Shown here piece by piece: positions 27,614-35,651 of a stretch of DNA of 48,596 nucleotides (positions are counted from its first letter, which is position 1; every line of letters begins with the position of its first letter). This DNA comes from Alphaproteobacteria bacterium (lineage in GTDB: Bacteria > Pseudomonadota > Alphaproteobacteria > Puniceispirillales > Puniceispirillaceae): assembly GCA_016780775.1 (NCBI GenBank), contig JADHLI010000017.1, positions 1 through 48,596 on the forward strand, given 5' to 3'. Below the pieces are notes generated by a model. That model had not been told where the DNA came from and did not search any database. It was given only the letters and a program-made list of their open reading frames with translations. The translations under genes were made by a program, and so were the position numbers.

Positions 27614-29125
27614 TTATTTCTTGCGTGGGGGGCCGCCCAAACCGGGCAAGCCGCCACCTTTACCAAACGGGTTAAACCCGCCGCCGCCCGGCATACCTGA
27701 TTTCTGCATCTGCTGCTGAAGCTGGCTTAATTGTTCAGCAGAGGGCATACCGCCGCCCATCGAGTTGCCGCCCATACCGCCGCCCATACCGCCGCCAAGC
27801 ATTGCTTTCATCGCTGCTGCACCAGATTTTGTGCCCATCTTTTTCATCATTCTGGCCATATCCTGATATTGTTTGACCAGCTTATTAACATCCTGAACAG
27901 ATGTTCCTGAACCTGCAGCGATTCGCTTACGCCTAGAGGCATTTAATAGACCTACCTGAACCCGCTCTTTTTTTGTCATCGACAGGATAATAGCTTCCTG
28001 ACGTTTGACCATCGCATCATCTACGCCAGCTGCCGCAATTTGCTTTTGTAATTTACCAAGTCCTGGCAACATTCCCAGCAGCCCACCAAGACCGCCCATT
28101 TTTTGTAATTGGCGTATTTGAGTAAGAAAATCGTTCATGTCGAATTTGCCAGAAGCCATCCGCTCTGCCATGCGCATAGCTTCTTCTTCTTCGATAGCTT
28201 CGGCCGCTTTTTCAACCAGCGCGACCACATCACCCATATCAAGGATGCGCCCAGCCATACGCTCTGGATCAAAGGCTTCAAGGGCGTCAAGCTTTTCGCC
28301 AACACCTACCAGCTTTACTGGGCAGCCTGTGGTTTGCGCCATCGATAGGGCTGCACCCCCTCTGGCATCACCATCAAGACGGGTCAAGACAATACCGCTG
28401 ACGCCAACCGCATTATTAAAAGCATCTGCGGTAGTCACTGCATCTTGGCCGGTCAGGCTGTCAGCCACCAATAAAATTTCATCTGGCGTTGCAGCGGCTT
28501 TAATGTCACGCAATTCGGCCATCATCGCTTCATCAATGGTCAATCGGCCTGCTGTATCCAAGATTAAAACATCAAAGCCTTGCAGGCGCGCTGCTTGCAT
28601 CGCCCGTTTGGTGAGTTGAACAGGGGTTTCAGTATCTGATTCGGGCAAGATACCTGCTTCTGCCTGCTCAGCTAGCGCCCGAAGCTGCTCACGTGCGGCA
28701 GGACGGCTAAGATCAAGGCTGGCTAACATCACCTTTTTTTTGTGCTTTGCTTGTAAATGGACAGCCAATTTACCCGCGGTAGTAGTTTTACCTGACCCTT
28801 GCAGACCCGCCATCAAAATCACGGCAGGCGGCGTAACATCTAACCTTAGGGGGCTAGCCTCTCCACCAAGCATTTCGATAAGACCGTCATGGACAATTTT
28901 GATAACCTGCTGGTCTGGACGCACTGATTTCAAAACAGTTGCGCCGATCGCCTTATCACGAATAGAAGCGATAAAGCTCTTTACCACTGGCAAAGCAACA
29001 TCCGCTTCTAGCAGGGCAAGCCGAACCTCACGCAGGGCGCTGTCTACATCACTTTCAGAGAGCGCGCCGCGCTTACCGAGCGAGGAAAAAACCGTTTGCA
29101 GCTTATCTTTTAGATTATCGAACAT
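27614..29125 (-). CDS. ffh: Signal recognition particle protein Ffh
   Basis: 503 aa. N domain (1 to about 85), GTPase G domain (G1 GLQGSGKTTTAGKLA, DLSRPAAREQL, DTAGRLTIDEAM, TRLDGDARGGAAL) and M domain (from about 300, with NDFLTQIRQLQKMGGLGGLLGMLPG and the RNA-binding SGTSVQDVNKLVKQY). The C-terminus is a Gly/Met-rich tail. It binds signal peptides and SRP RNA and docks on FtsY, encoded 1.2 kb away. It leads the ribosomal operon on the minus strand. Confidence 0.97.
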   Translation of the reverse strand: MFDNLKDKLQTVFSSLGKRGALSESDVDSALREVRLALLEADVALPVVKSFIASIRDKAIGATVLKSVRPDQQVIKIVHDGLIEMLGGEASPLRLDVTPPAVILMAGLQGSGKTTTAGKLAVHLQAKHKKKVMLASLDLSRPAAREQLRALAEQAEAGILPESDTETPVQLTKRAMQAARLQGFDVLILDTAGRLTIDEAMMAELRDIKAAATPDEILLVADSLTGQDAVTTADAFNNAVGVSGIVLTRLDGDARGGAALSMAQTTGCPVKLVGVGEKLDALEAFDPERMAGRILDMGDVVALVEKAAEAIEEEEAMRMAERMASGKFDMNDFLTQIRQLQKMGGLGGLLGMLPGLGKLQKQIAAAGVDDAMVKRQEAIILSMTKKERVQVGLLNASRRKRIAAGSGTSVQDVNKLVKQYQDMARMMKKMGTKSGAAAMKAMLGGGMGGGMGGNSMGGGMPSAEQLSQLQQQMQKSGMPGGGGFNPFGKGGGLPGLGGPPRKK

Positions 29126-29523
29126 CTATGTTGTAACTACCTGATAGCTTATCCAAAAATATGTTTCCATCCCGCACTCTTTTACGCTTTCGCAAAACAG
29201 GCTCATTAAATATCCAACCATGAGGCATTTAACCATAAGGCAATTAAATAGCCACATAGCAAAACAACGCCTGTGCTCGAAAACTTCAAGGACAGACGGA
29301 ACCCGTCAAGGTCAGGCATTATAAAAATATGCCGGGATTGTTAAAAAAGGCTTGTACGCAGAAAATCTACAGATGTCAAGAAAACAGCACTTTTCAGAAT
29401 CTAGATGCCGTGCCATAGTCGGGCCATAGTCAGGTCTTAGGCATGACTTAGGCAGGTCTTGGGCAGGCCATTATGAATGCCGTTCAATAGCCTATATGCA
29501 ATAACAACAGGTGCGTGGTTGAT
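29126..29523. other. 398-bp spacer between ffh and the YdcF-type gene
   Basis: This divergent spacer has no plausible coding frame. It must hold the promoters of ffh and of the gene at 29524, but I cannot place either with confidence. It holds two tandem arrays: AACCATGAGGCATTT/AACCATAAGGCAATT (29216-29245), and GCCATAGTC twice (29412-29431) followed by three 11-bp units, AGGTCTTAGGC, ATGACTTAGGC and AGGTCTTGGGC (29432-29464). A short hairpin, GACGG/CCGTC, lies near 29295-29308. It does not show the conserved SRP RNA loop. Confidence 0.6.
29412..29464. repeat. Two adjacent micro-arrays (9-bp x2, 11-bp x3)
   Basis: GCCATAGTC occurs at 29412-29420 and 29423-29431, then three contiguous 11-bp units run 29432-29442, 29443-29453 and 29454-29464 (consensus AGGTCTTAGGC). 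The array ends about 60 bp upstream of the start at 29524. Confidence 0.85.
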
Positions 29524-30306
29524 ATGTCTGTTTTTTTTATTGCAAGCAAGCTCTTTGCGATTTTCTTTAACCCCCTCTGGCAACTCATACTCCTGATCTC
29601 TGCAGCGATGCTTGCCCAGCTTTTTAAGCTCCGGGCCTTATCCGCGCTATTTTTGAGTATGGGATTTATACTAGCCCTCCTTTACAGCTTTTTGCCCCTT
29701 AGCGAAGGCTTATTACGGCAGCTAGAAAATTATGCCTCCCCGCCTAGTCAAGCTGCGCTTGCCGAAGCGAAAGGCATTATTGTTCTTGGCGGGTTTACAG
29801 GCGATAGCACCGTATCTGCTAGCCGAGGCGCCCCACAATTAAATCGCCATGCTGAACGTTTTGTCACGGCGGTTAGCTTGCATCAGCAATTTCCAGATAA
29901 GCCTGTTTGGTTTTCTGGCTTTTCTGGCCAGCTAACTCAAGAAGGTTGGTCAGAAGATGTGACTACAGCCCGTCTGCTAGCTGATTTGCAGCTCACAGAT
30001 ACAGCTTTTCATTTTGAAAAAGAGAGCAAAAACACTGCCCAAAATGCGCAATTTACCTATCAGCGCATCCAGCCAGAAGTATCAGATAAATGGATATTAG
30101 TGACCTCCGCCAGCCATATGAAGCGTGCACATCATGCCTTTCAAAAAGCAGGCTGGCGAAACCTGATATTAATGCCGGTTGATTATCAGACTATGCGAAC
30201 AGGTAGCGAGATTAAACTTTCACCAACACATAGCTTTGGCCTCATGCAAATTTTTTTCCATGAAATTTTTGGGATGCTGGCCTACTACCTAACGGGCCGT
30301 ATCTAA
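29524..30306 (+). CDS. YdcF/ElyC-like membrane protein (DUF218)
   Basis: 260 aa. Two N-terminal hydrophobic helices (about 15-35 and 40-65) are followed by a DUF218 domain with GIIVLGG, the FSGFSG and TARLLADL regions, ESKNTAQNAQFT and VTSASHMKRAHHAFQKAGW. Homologues include ElyC and YdcF of E. coli, linked to envelope or peptidoglycan precursor homeostasis; the biochemical activity is unsettled. A GTG at 29515 is in frame but abuts the AGGTG; the ATG at 29524 is better. Convergent with ftsY. Confidence 0.88.
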   Translation: MSVFFIASKLFAIFFNPLWQLILLISAAMLAQLFKLRALSALFLSMGFILALLYSFLPLSEGLLRQLENYASPPSQAALAEAKGIIVLGGFTGDSTVSASRGAPQLNRHAERFVTAVSLHQQFPDKPVWFSGFSGQLTQEGWSEDVTTARLLADLQLTDTAFHFEKESKNTAQNAQFTYQRIQPEVSDKWILVTSASHMKRAHHAFQKAGWRNLILMPVDYQTMRTGSEIKLSPTHSFGLMQIFFHEIFGMLAYYLTGRI

Positions 30307-30344
30307 TCCGTTTCAAACTTATGCCAAGAACTTATTATGGCGGC

Positions 30345-31283
30345 CTATTCAGGGCTCAGCCCTACCAGCGCATGGGCAAAATCATGGGCAGTGAAATCTT
30401 GCAAATCCTCTGCTGCTTCGCCAACCCCGACCATATGCACAGGCAAGCCAAATTCACGTGCCAACGCGACCACTATCCCGCCCTTTGCTGTGCCGTCTAA
30501 TTTAGTGATAACCATTCCAGTTAAATCTGCTGTCTGCTGAAAGGCCTTCATTTGCGCAATCGCATTTTGGCCAACTGTCCCATCCAATACAATAAGGCTA
30601 TCATGCGGGGCTTCTGGAATTTGTTTTTTAATTACACGAATAATTTTAGCAAGCTCTTCCATCAATTCTGCACGATTTTGCAAGCGCCCCGCTGTATCGA
30701 TAATCAGCACATCAGCATTATCTGCGCGCGCTTCATCAATAGCCCGAAATGCTAATGCTGCTGCATCGCCGCCCCGCTCTCCAGAAATAACCTTAGTATC
30801 AGTGCGCGCCCCCCATCCGCTAAGCTGTTCAATGGCGGCTGCACGAAACATATCTGCTGCTGCCATAACCACATGGCGCCCTTGTGCCTGAAAGCGGGCA
30901 GCAAGCTTGCCAGCGGTGGTGGTTTTACCTGACCCATTTACCCCAACCAGTAAAATAACGTGCAAGTCCCTCTCGCCATCAGCCTGTTGAAACGTAAGCG
31001 GCTTTTCAACAGGAAGAAGGATATCGGTCAAATGTTCAGCCAATGCTTCACGTAAGCTATCTGGTGTCACCTCACCTTGCCATTTACGCGCTCGCAAGCC
31101 TTCGGCTATTTCAGAAGCAACAGACACACCTAAATCTGCGAGAATAAGCGCTTCTTCAATTTCTTCGATAGAGGCGGCATCAATTTTATCCTTGCCAAAT
31201 AACAGTGATATACCTGACAGGCTGGAGCTAACCTTATCTGATGATTTCTTCAAGCCAGTGGTAAGCTTTTTTAACCAACTCAT
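30345..31283 (-). CDS. ftsY: Signal recognition particle receptor FtsY
   Basis: 312 aa, an SRP GTPase docking Ffh-ribosome complexes at the membrane. NG-domain motifs: GVNGSGKTTTAGKLAARF, MAAADMFRAAAIEQL, IDTAGRLQNRAELMEEL, TKLDGTAKGGIVVAL and GVGEAAEDLQDF. The acidic A domain of enterobacterial FtsY is reduced to a short basic/amphipathic N-terminus (MSWLKKLTTGLKKSSDKV), as in many alphaproteobacteria. It lies 13 nt after mtaB in a dapF-mtaB-ftsY operon. Confidence 0.96.
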   Translation of the reverse strand: MSWLKKLTTGLKKSSDKVSSSLSGISLLFGKDKIDAASIEEIEEALILADLGVSVASEIAEGLRARKWQGEVTPDSLREALAEHLTDILLPVEKPLTFQQADGERDLHVILLVGVNGSGKTTTAGKLAARFQAQGRHVVMAAADMFRAAAIEQLSGWGARTDTKVISGERGGDAAALAFRAIDEARADNADVLIIDTAGRLQNRAELMEELAKIIRVIKKQIPEAPHDSLIVLDGTVGQNAIAQMKAFQQTADLTGMVITKLDGTAKGGIVVALAREFGLPVHMVGVGEAAEDLQDFTAHDFAHALVGLSPE

Positions 31284-31296
31284 ATAACAAATCCTC

Positions 31297-32604
31297 TTAA
31301 GCAGAACGCGCCAATAATGGGCTGACCTGTAGCTGATCCCCAGATACTGATTGCAGCGATACAGGGATCATCTGACCTGGCTGATAGCGATTTTTATCGC
31401 CAAGCACAGGACTATCTTCTAGGAGGAGGACAGCTTTTTCAAAACCAGATAAATGCCCTTTACCACCTGCCTCTAGCAGTAACATATCATTACCGCCAAT
31501 GCGCGTTTCCAGATGATTATGAAGCTGATGCGCGCCAAGTTCGCGCAATTCTGCAACACGCGTTTTGACGATATTTTTGTCTATTTGAGGCATCTGCGCA
31601 GCCGGCGTGCCTGCGCGCGAAGAGTAGCCAAAAATATGTAAATGCACCAAGTCTGCCTCTTTTATCAGCTGACAGCTCGCATGGTGGGCAGCCTCTGTTT
31701 CAGTTGGAAAACCAGCAATAATATCTGCACCAAACACCACATCGCTACGGCGGCGGCGCGCTTCTTCACAAAAACGCAGCACGTCTCGTGCCAGATGCCG
31801 CCGCTTCATGCGTTTTAAAATCATATCATCACCATGCTGAACCGATAGATGCAGATGCGGCATAAGCCGCGCCTCACTCGCCAACACTTCCATCAGCGCG
31901 TGATCTGGCTCTGCCGGGTCTAGCGAAGAAAGCCGCAAGCGCGGTAATTCCGGCACTGCACACAATATTTCTTGCACCAACCTGCCAAGGCGCGGCCGCC
32001 CCTCTATATCCTGTCCCCAGCTGGTAATATCCACCCCTGAAAGCACCACTTCTTTGGTACCAGAAGCAACCATATTGCGAACATTTGCTACAACATCACT
32101 CACCGAAGAAGAGCGTGATGGCCCCCGTCCATAGGGAATAATGCAAAAAGTACAACGATGATCGCATCCTTGCTGGACTTGCAAAAAACCCCTTGTGTGA
32201 TCATCAAAGCTTCCTGTTAAATGACTGGCCACTTCGCGGACCTGCATTATATCACTGACCTGTTTTGCAGGTAACTGGTTCTGGGCCAAATCAAGCCAGC
32301 TCTTGGCCTGTAATTTATCTTCATTACCAAGCAGGATATCTGCTTCTGGCATTGCAGCCCAGCTATCTGGATTGATTTGCGCAGCACATCCTGTAACCAC
32401 AATTTTGGCATCTGGTTTTTCACGGCGTAATTTGCGGATAGCCTGACGAGCTTGGCGCTCTGCCTCTTTGGTTACCGCACAGGTATTAACAATGACAACA
32501 TCATTGAGACCAGCCGCTTCAGCATGTCTACGCATCACTTCAGATTCCCAGATATTTAGCCGGCAACCAAAGGTCTGTAATTCAGGGCGGTTTTGCTTGC
32601 TCAT
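31297..32604 (-). CDS. mtaB: tRNA t6A37 methylthiotransferase MtaB
   Basis: A 435-aa radical-SAM methylthiotransferase of the MiaB family. The N-terminal UPF0004 domain (FGCRLNIWES, VNTCAVTKEAERQARQ, VTGCAAQ) supplies the first cluster's cysteines. The radical-SAM CxxxCxxC lies in QQGCDHRCTFCIIPYGRG, and a TRAM-like C-terminus follows. It converts t6A to ms2t6A at position 37. Order next to dapF and ftsY fits MtaB in alphaproteobacteria rather than MiaB or RimO. Its ATG overlaps the dapF stop by 4 nt. Confidence 0.92.
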   Translation of the reverse strand: MSKQNRPELQTFGCRLNIWESEVMRRHAEAAGLNDVVIVNTCAVTKEAERQARQAIRKLRREKPDAKIVVTGCAAQINPDSWAAMPEADILLGNEDKLQAKSWLDLAQNQLPAKQVSDIMQVREVASHLTGSFDDHTRGFLQVQQGCDHRCTFCIIPYGRGPSRSSSVSDVVANVRNMVASGTKEVVLSGVDITSWGQDIEGRPRLGRLVQEILCAVPELPRLRLSSLDPAEPDHALMEVLASEARLMPHLHLSVQHGDDMILKRMKRRHLARDVLRFCEEARRRRSDVVFGADIIAGFPTETEAAHHASCQLIKEADLVHLHIFGYSSRAGTPAAQMPQIDKNIVKTRVAELRELGAHQLHNHLETRIGGNDMLLLEAGGKGHLSGFEKAVLLLEDSPVLGDKNRYQPGQMIPVSLQSVSGDQLQVSPLLARSA

Positions 32605-33494
32605 TTTAGCGCGCCTTTTTCCAACTCAGCAGATAAGCTGGCAAAAAAAGCAGCGGGGATAATCCCGCTCGCTACCTGAGATACCGGTCCTGTCATAACA
32701 ATCTGACCACCGGATACAGCATCACCGTCACGCCAGTCTATTTCTAGTGCGCCGCCATCTAGCTGAACCGTCACTTGATTTTCGGTTAGGCCGCGAAGCA
32801 CGCTTGCGCTAACTGCCGCACAAGCCCCAGAACCACAAGCCATCGTTATGCCAACACCGCGCTCCCATACCCGCATGCGAATCTCGCGCCGGCTCAGCAC
32901 CTGCACAAATTCGATATTAGCGCGGTTTGCAAAAATGGGATGCGTTTCGGCCTTAGGTCCCCATTTTTCAATATCAACAGCTTCTGCATTTTCAATAAAA
33001 AACACAGCATGCGGATTACCAACAGAAACTGCTGTTGCCGGGCCAAATCCGTCTAAGCCTAAATCAAGGGCAGCTGTATCTGCGGCGCGGCTCAGCGGAA
33101 TATCCTGCCAGCTTGTATGAACTGGACCCATCTGCACAGATATATCCGCGCCGACCATATCCCGCCAAGCTAGCAGATCGCCAGCTTTGGTGCGAATAAT
33201 AACCTGATTTTCACCTTTTTCATCCATCATCAAGCTAGCTACACAACGGGTGCCATTTCCGCACGCCCCGGCAACACTGCCATCCGCATTGTACATATCT
33301 AAACCAACATCTATCCCCTCGAGGGGCGGCATAACCACCATCAGCTGATCACAGCCTATCCCCTTATGCCTATCAGCTAGCGCTTGCATCTGTACGGCAT
33401 CAGGCATAGCACTTCCATCGCGCCCGTCTAGCACAATGAAATCATTGCCAAGCCCGTGCATTTTCAAAAAGGGAAGATTTTCAATTCTGCTCAT
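32601..33494 (-). CDS. dapF: Diaminopimelate epimerase
   Basis: 297 aa. It epimerises LL- to meso-DAP for lysine and peptidoglycan. Both active-site cysteines are present in the characteristic contexts NADGSVAGACGNGTRCVA and GVGITMACGSGACAA, and MHGLGNDFIVLDG is the family N-terminus. It heads the dapF-mtaB-ftsY operon. Its upstream spacer contains a 17-bp tandem repeat. Confidence 0.96.
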   Translation of the reverse strand: MSRIENLPFLKMHGLGNDFIVLDGRDGSAMPDAVQMQALADRHKGIGCDQLMVVMPPLEGIDVGLDMYNADGSVAGACGNGTRCVASLMMDEKGENQVIIRTKAGDLLAWRDMVGADISVQMGPVHTSWQDIPLSRAADTAALDLGLDGFGPATAVSVGNPHAVFFIENAEAVDIEKWGPKAETHPIFANRANIEFVQVLSRREIRMRVWERGVGITMACGSGACAAVSASVLRGLTENQVTVQLDGGALEIDWRDGDAVSGGQIVMTGPVSQVASGIIPAAFFASLSAELEKGALK

Positions 33495-33564
33495 TAAGGT
33501 GCGCCTTTCGCGCCGTGAACATCTTTAGTCCGTCTTTGCGCTCACTCTAACGGATTTGTGCCTA

Positions 33565-33609
33565 TAAATCCATTTCAGGGGTAAATCCATTTCAGGGGTA
33601 AATCCATTT
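33565..33609. repeat. 17-bp tandem repeat between dapF and xth
   Basis: TAAATCCATTTCAGGGG occurs exactly twice (33565-33581, 33582-33598), then TAAATCCATTT (33599-33609) starts a third copy that diverges. The array lies in the 132-bp spacer between dapF and the xth stop codon. Confidence 0.92.
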
Positions 33610-33626
33610 TCTGGAGAATTTATCCT

Positions 33627-34409
33627 TTAAGATGCCAGATCTATGACTAATGGCACATGATCTGATGGTTTTTCTGCGCCTCTGGTAGCAGTATCAATAT
33701 GGATATTGGTAATTTTATCCTGATTATCAGCGCTCACCCAGATATGATCTAGGCGCCGGCCGCGATTGCTAGCCTGCCAGTCGCGCGCACGATATGACCA
33801 CCAGCTATAGAGAATTTCTTCCTCACCATAATGGTGGCGCACCGCATCAACCCAGCCCCCCTCATCTATTAGCTTTAATAGCATTTCCCGCTCTATATCG
33901 GTATGGCTAACCACATTCTTTAGCTGGCGCGTTGACCAAACATCTGCAGCTAATGGTGCGATATTTAGATCCCCTACCAAAACAGAAGAAGCTGGCGGCT
34001 GCGCGCTAAAATAGCTTGTCATCTCGTCAACAAAATCCAGCTTATGGCCAAATTTTGGATTAACCTCTCTGTCCGGTTCATCGCCGCCAGCTGGCACATA
34101 AAAATTATGAATAGTCTGGCCTTCGATAGTGGCACTGATATGCCGGCAATCAGCTCGGCCTGTCCATAGATGGTGGGCGCTATCGGTAATTGGTAAACGC
34201 GAGATTATCGCTACCCCATTATAGGATTTTTCCCCGCGCATCACGATATGCGGCCAACCCGCCTCAGCAAACGCCTCTACCGGAAAAAATTGATCCTCAG
34301 TCTTTGTTTCCTGCAGGCATAGCACATCCAAATCCAAACCTTGAAGCCTATCTAGGACAAGAGCTTGGCGTAACCGCACCGAATTAATATTCCAACTTGC
34401 CAGTTTCAT
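33627..34409 (-). CDS. xth: Exodeoxyribonuclease III
   Basis: A 260-aa Mg-dependent AP endonuclease/exonuclease of base excision repair. MKLASWNINSVRLR, DVLCLQETKTED, the SYNGVAIISR and VGDLNIAPLAADVW motifs, and the C-terminal RLDHIWVS and KPSDHVPLVIDL with the catalytic Asp-His pair are present. It is next to lolA and ftsK, as in Rhodobacter-type genomes, though here a thioesterase gene lies between. Divergent from the thioesterase. Confidence 0.95.
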   Translation of the reverse strand: MKLASWNINSVRLRQALVLDRLQGLDLDVLCLQETKTEDQFFPVEAFAEAGWPHIVMRGEKSYNGVAIISRLPITDSAHHLWTGRADCRHISATIEGQTIHNFYVPAGGDEPDREVNPKFGHKLDFVDEMTSYFSAQPPASSVLVGDLNIAPLAADVWSTRQLKNVVSHTDIEREMLLKLIDEGGWVDAVRHHYGEEEILYSWWSYRARDWQASNRGRRLDHIWVSADNQDKITNIHIDTATRGAEKPSDHVPLVIDLAS

Positions 34410-34544
34410 CTATTTGGCCTCACAATCATGGAGAAAGATAAATATCGCTAGAGACAGCTCTATTCTATGCGCGCATCTATTTGCTGCTTATCTAGCATAA
34501 AGCCCGATCTTTTATCAAAATTGGATGAAATAGACAAAGCTAAA

Positions 34545-34997
34545 ATGACCAGAAAGCACCCGCCTCTTTTAAGCCAGTTTCCTTTTCACTTTGAAGCCCA
34601 AACAAGGTGGGACGATAATGACATTTATGGCCATCTGAATAATACCGTTCATTACCGCCTATTTGATACAGCTGTGAACAGCTTTCTGGTGCAGAATAAT
34701 GTACTGGATTTTCGGAACAGTGAGACCGTTTATCTAGTGATTGAAACGGGCTGTACCTATTTTGCTGAATTGGCCTATCCAGATGCGCTTATCGTTGGGG
34801 TTGGCATTACCCATCTTGGCAACAGCTCTGTGCGCTATCATACTGCCCTGTTTAAGAAAGGCGGTAAAAGCGCCGCCGCCGCTGGGCACTTTGTGCATGT
34901 AAATGTTGATAGAGAAACGCGCCAACCTTTGCCCATAGACGGAGCTAGCCGGCAGATTTTTCAAAAAATTACGCTTAACCAAAGTAAAATAAGCTAG
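34545..34997 (+). CDS. Acyl-CoA thioesterase, 4HBT hotdog family
   Basis: A hotdog-fold thioesterase of the 4-hydroxybenzoyl-CoA/YbgC type. The motif TRWDDNDIYGHLNNTVHYRLFD contains the catalytic aspartate and the following GHLNN. The frame opens at an ATG at 34467, but that adds 26 residues with no family match; the ATG at 34545 gives 150 aa, the normal size. Neither start has a strong Shine-Dalgarno. The substrate cannot be read from the sequence. It is convergent with lolA, with 9 bp between the stops. Confidence 0.85.
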   Translation: MTRKHPPLLSQFPFHFEAQTRWDDNDIYGHLNNTVHYRLFDTAVNSFLVQNNVLDFRNSETVYLVIETGCTYFAELAYPDALIVGVGITHLGNSSVRYHTALFKKGGKSAAAAGHFVHVNVDRETRQPLPIDGASRQIFQKITLNQSKIS

Positions 34998-35006
34998 ATA
35001 GAGGCT

Positions 35007-35651
35007 TTAATTATCTGAGTTTTGATCATAGCTAGGCACACCAAATAACCGGTTTGCCAAAACCCGACCATAAATAGGGTTTTGCAAGGTAACGATGGTT
35101 TCAACCCCTAAAAGATCGGTAATTACCCAGCGCCGCAATTGCCAGCTATCTGTATCAAATTCTAAATCAAGCTGGCCTGCCGCATCGCCATCTTGCTTAA
35201 CCATAGTAATGACCGCGATACCATCTTGCTCTACCGCACTTGTCTTGAAATCTTCTGAACGAAAGGATATTTCCTCGCTCAAAAGAAGAGATAAAGGCGT
35301 TTGCCCTAGCGGAATTGCTTGCACCGATTTTGCGACTTTGTCATCAACGTAAAGCCAGACCCGGCTGGTCACCAACGTCAAAGTTTCAGGCTTTTTATAT
35401 TCAAGACGCAATTGTGTAGGCCGGCGAAAATATAACACCCCTTCGCCAACACTGCCATCTGAAGAAATTTGTAAGAAATTTGCGCTTAGCGTTTTTATCT
35501 TGCTGATTGACTGCTCTGCACGCTGGATAAGTTGAGTTTCACTATAAGAACTGGCCTGGGCGACCATAGGCATAACCACCACAGCAAAAAATAGCAAAAG
35601 CAAGCTAGCAAGATAAAGGGGTTTACATCTCGTCATTAGAGATAAGTACAT
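35007..35651 (-). CDS. lolA: Outer-membrane lipoprotein carrier protein LolA
   Basis: 214 aa. A signal peptide (hydrophobic core YLASLLLLFFAVVVMPM, cleavage after AQA) precedes a LolA-like beta-barrel (LSANFLQISSDG, GVLYFRRPTQLRLEYKKPE, YVDDKVAKSV). LolA carries lipoproteins across the periplasm. AGGA precedes the ATG at 35649-35651, which lies inside the end of ftsK, a 29-bp overlap. A second ATG five codons on would shorten the overlap to 14 bp. Confidence 0.9.
   Translation of the reverse strand: MYLSLMTRCKPLYLASLLLLFFAVVVMPMVAQASSYSETQLIQRAEQSISKIKTLSANFLQISSDGSVGEGVLYFRRPTQLRLEYKKPETLTLVTSRVWLYVDDKVAKSVQAIPLGQTPLSLLLSEEISFRSEDFKTSAVEQDGIAVITMVKQDGDAAGQLDLEFDTDSWQLRRWVITDLLGVETIVTLQNPIYGRVLANRLFGVPSYDQNSDN

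Noticed and set aside
29126-29523. Possible SRP RNA (ffs) next to ffh
   Set aside because: GTCAGG-like strings occur but the conserved GGAA tetraloop and asymmetric loop of the 4.5S RNA are absent.
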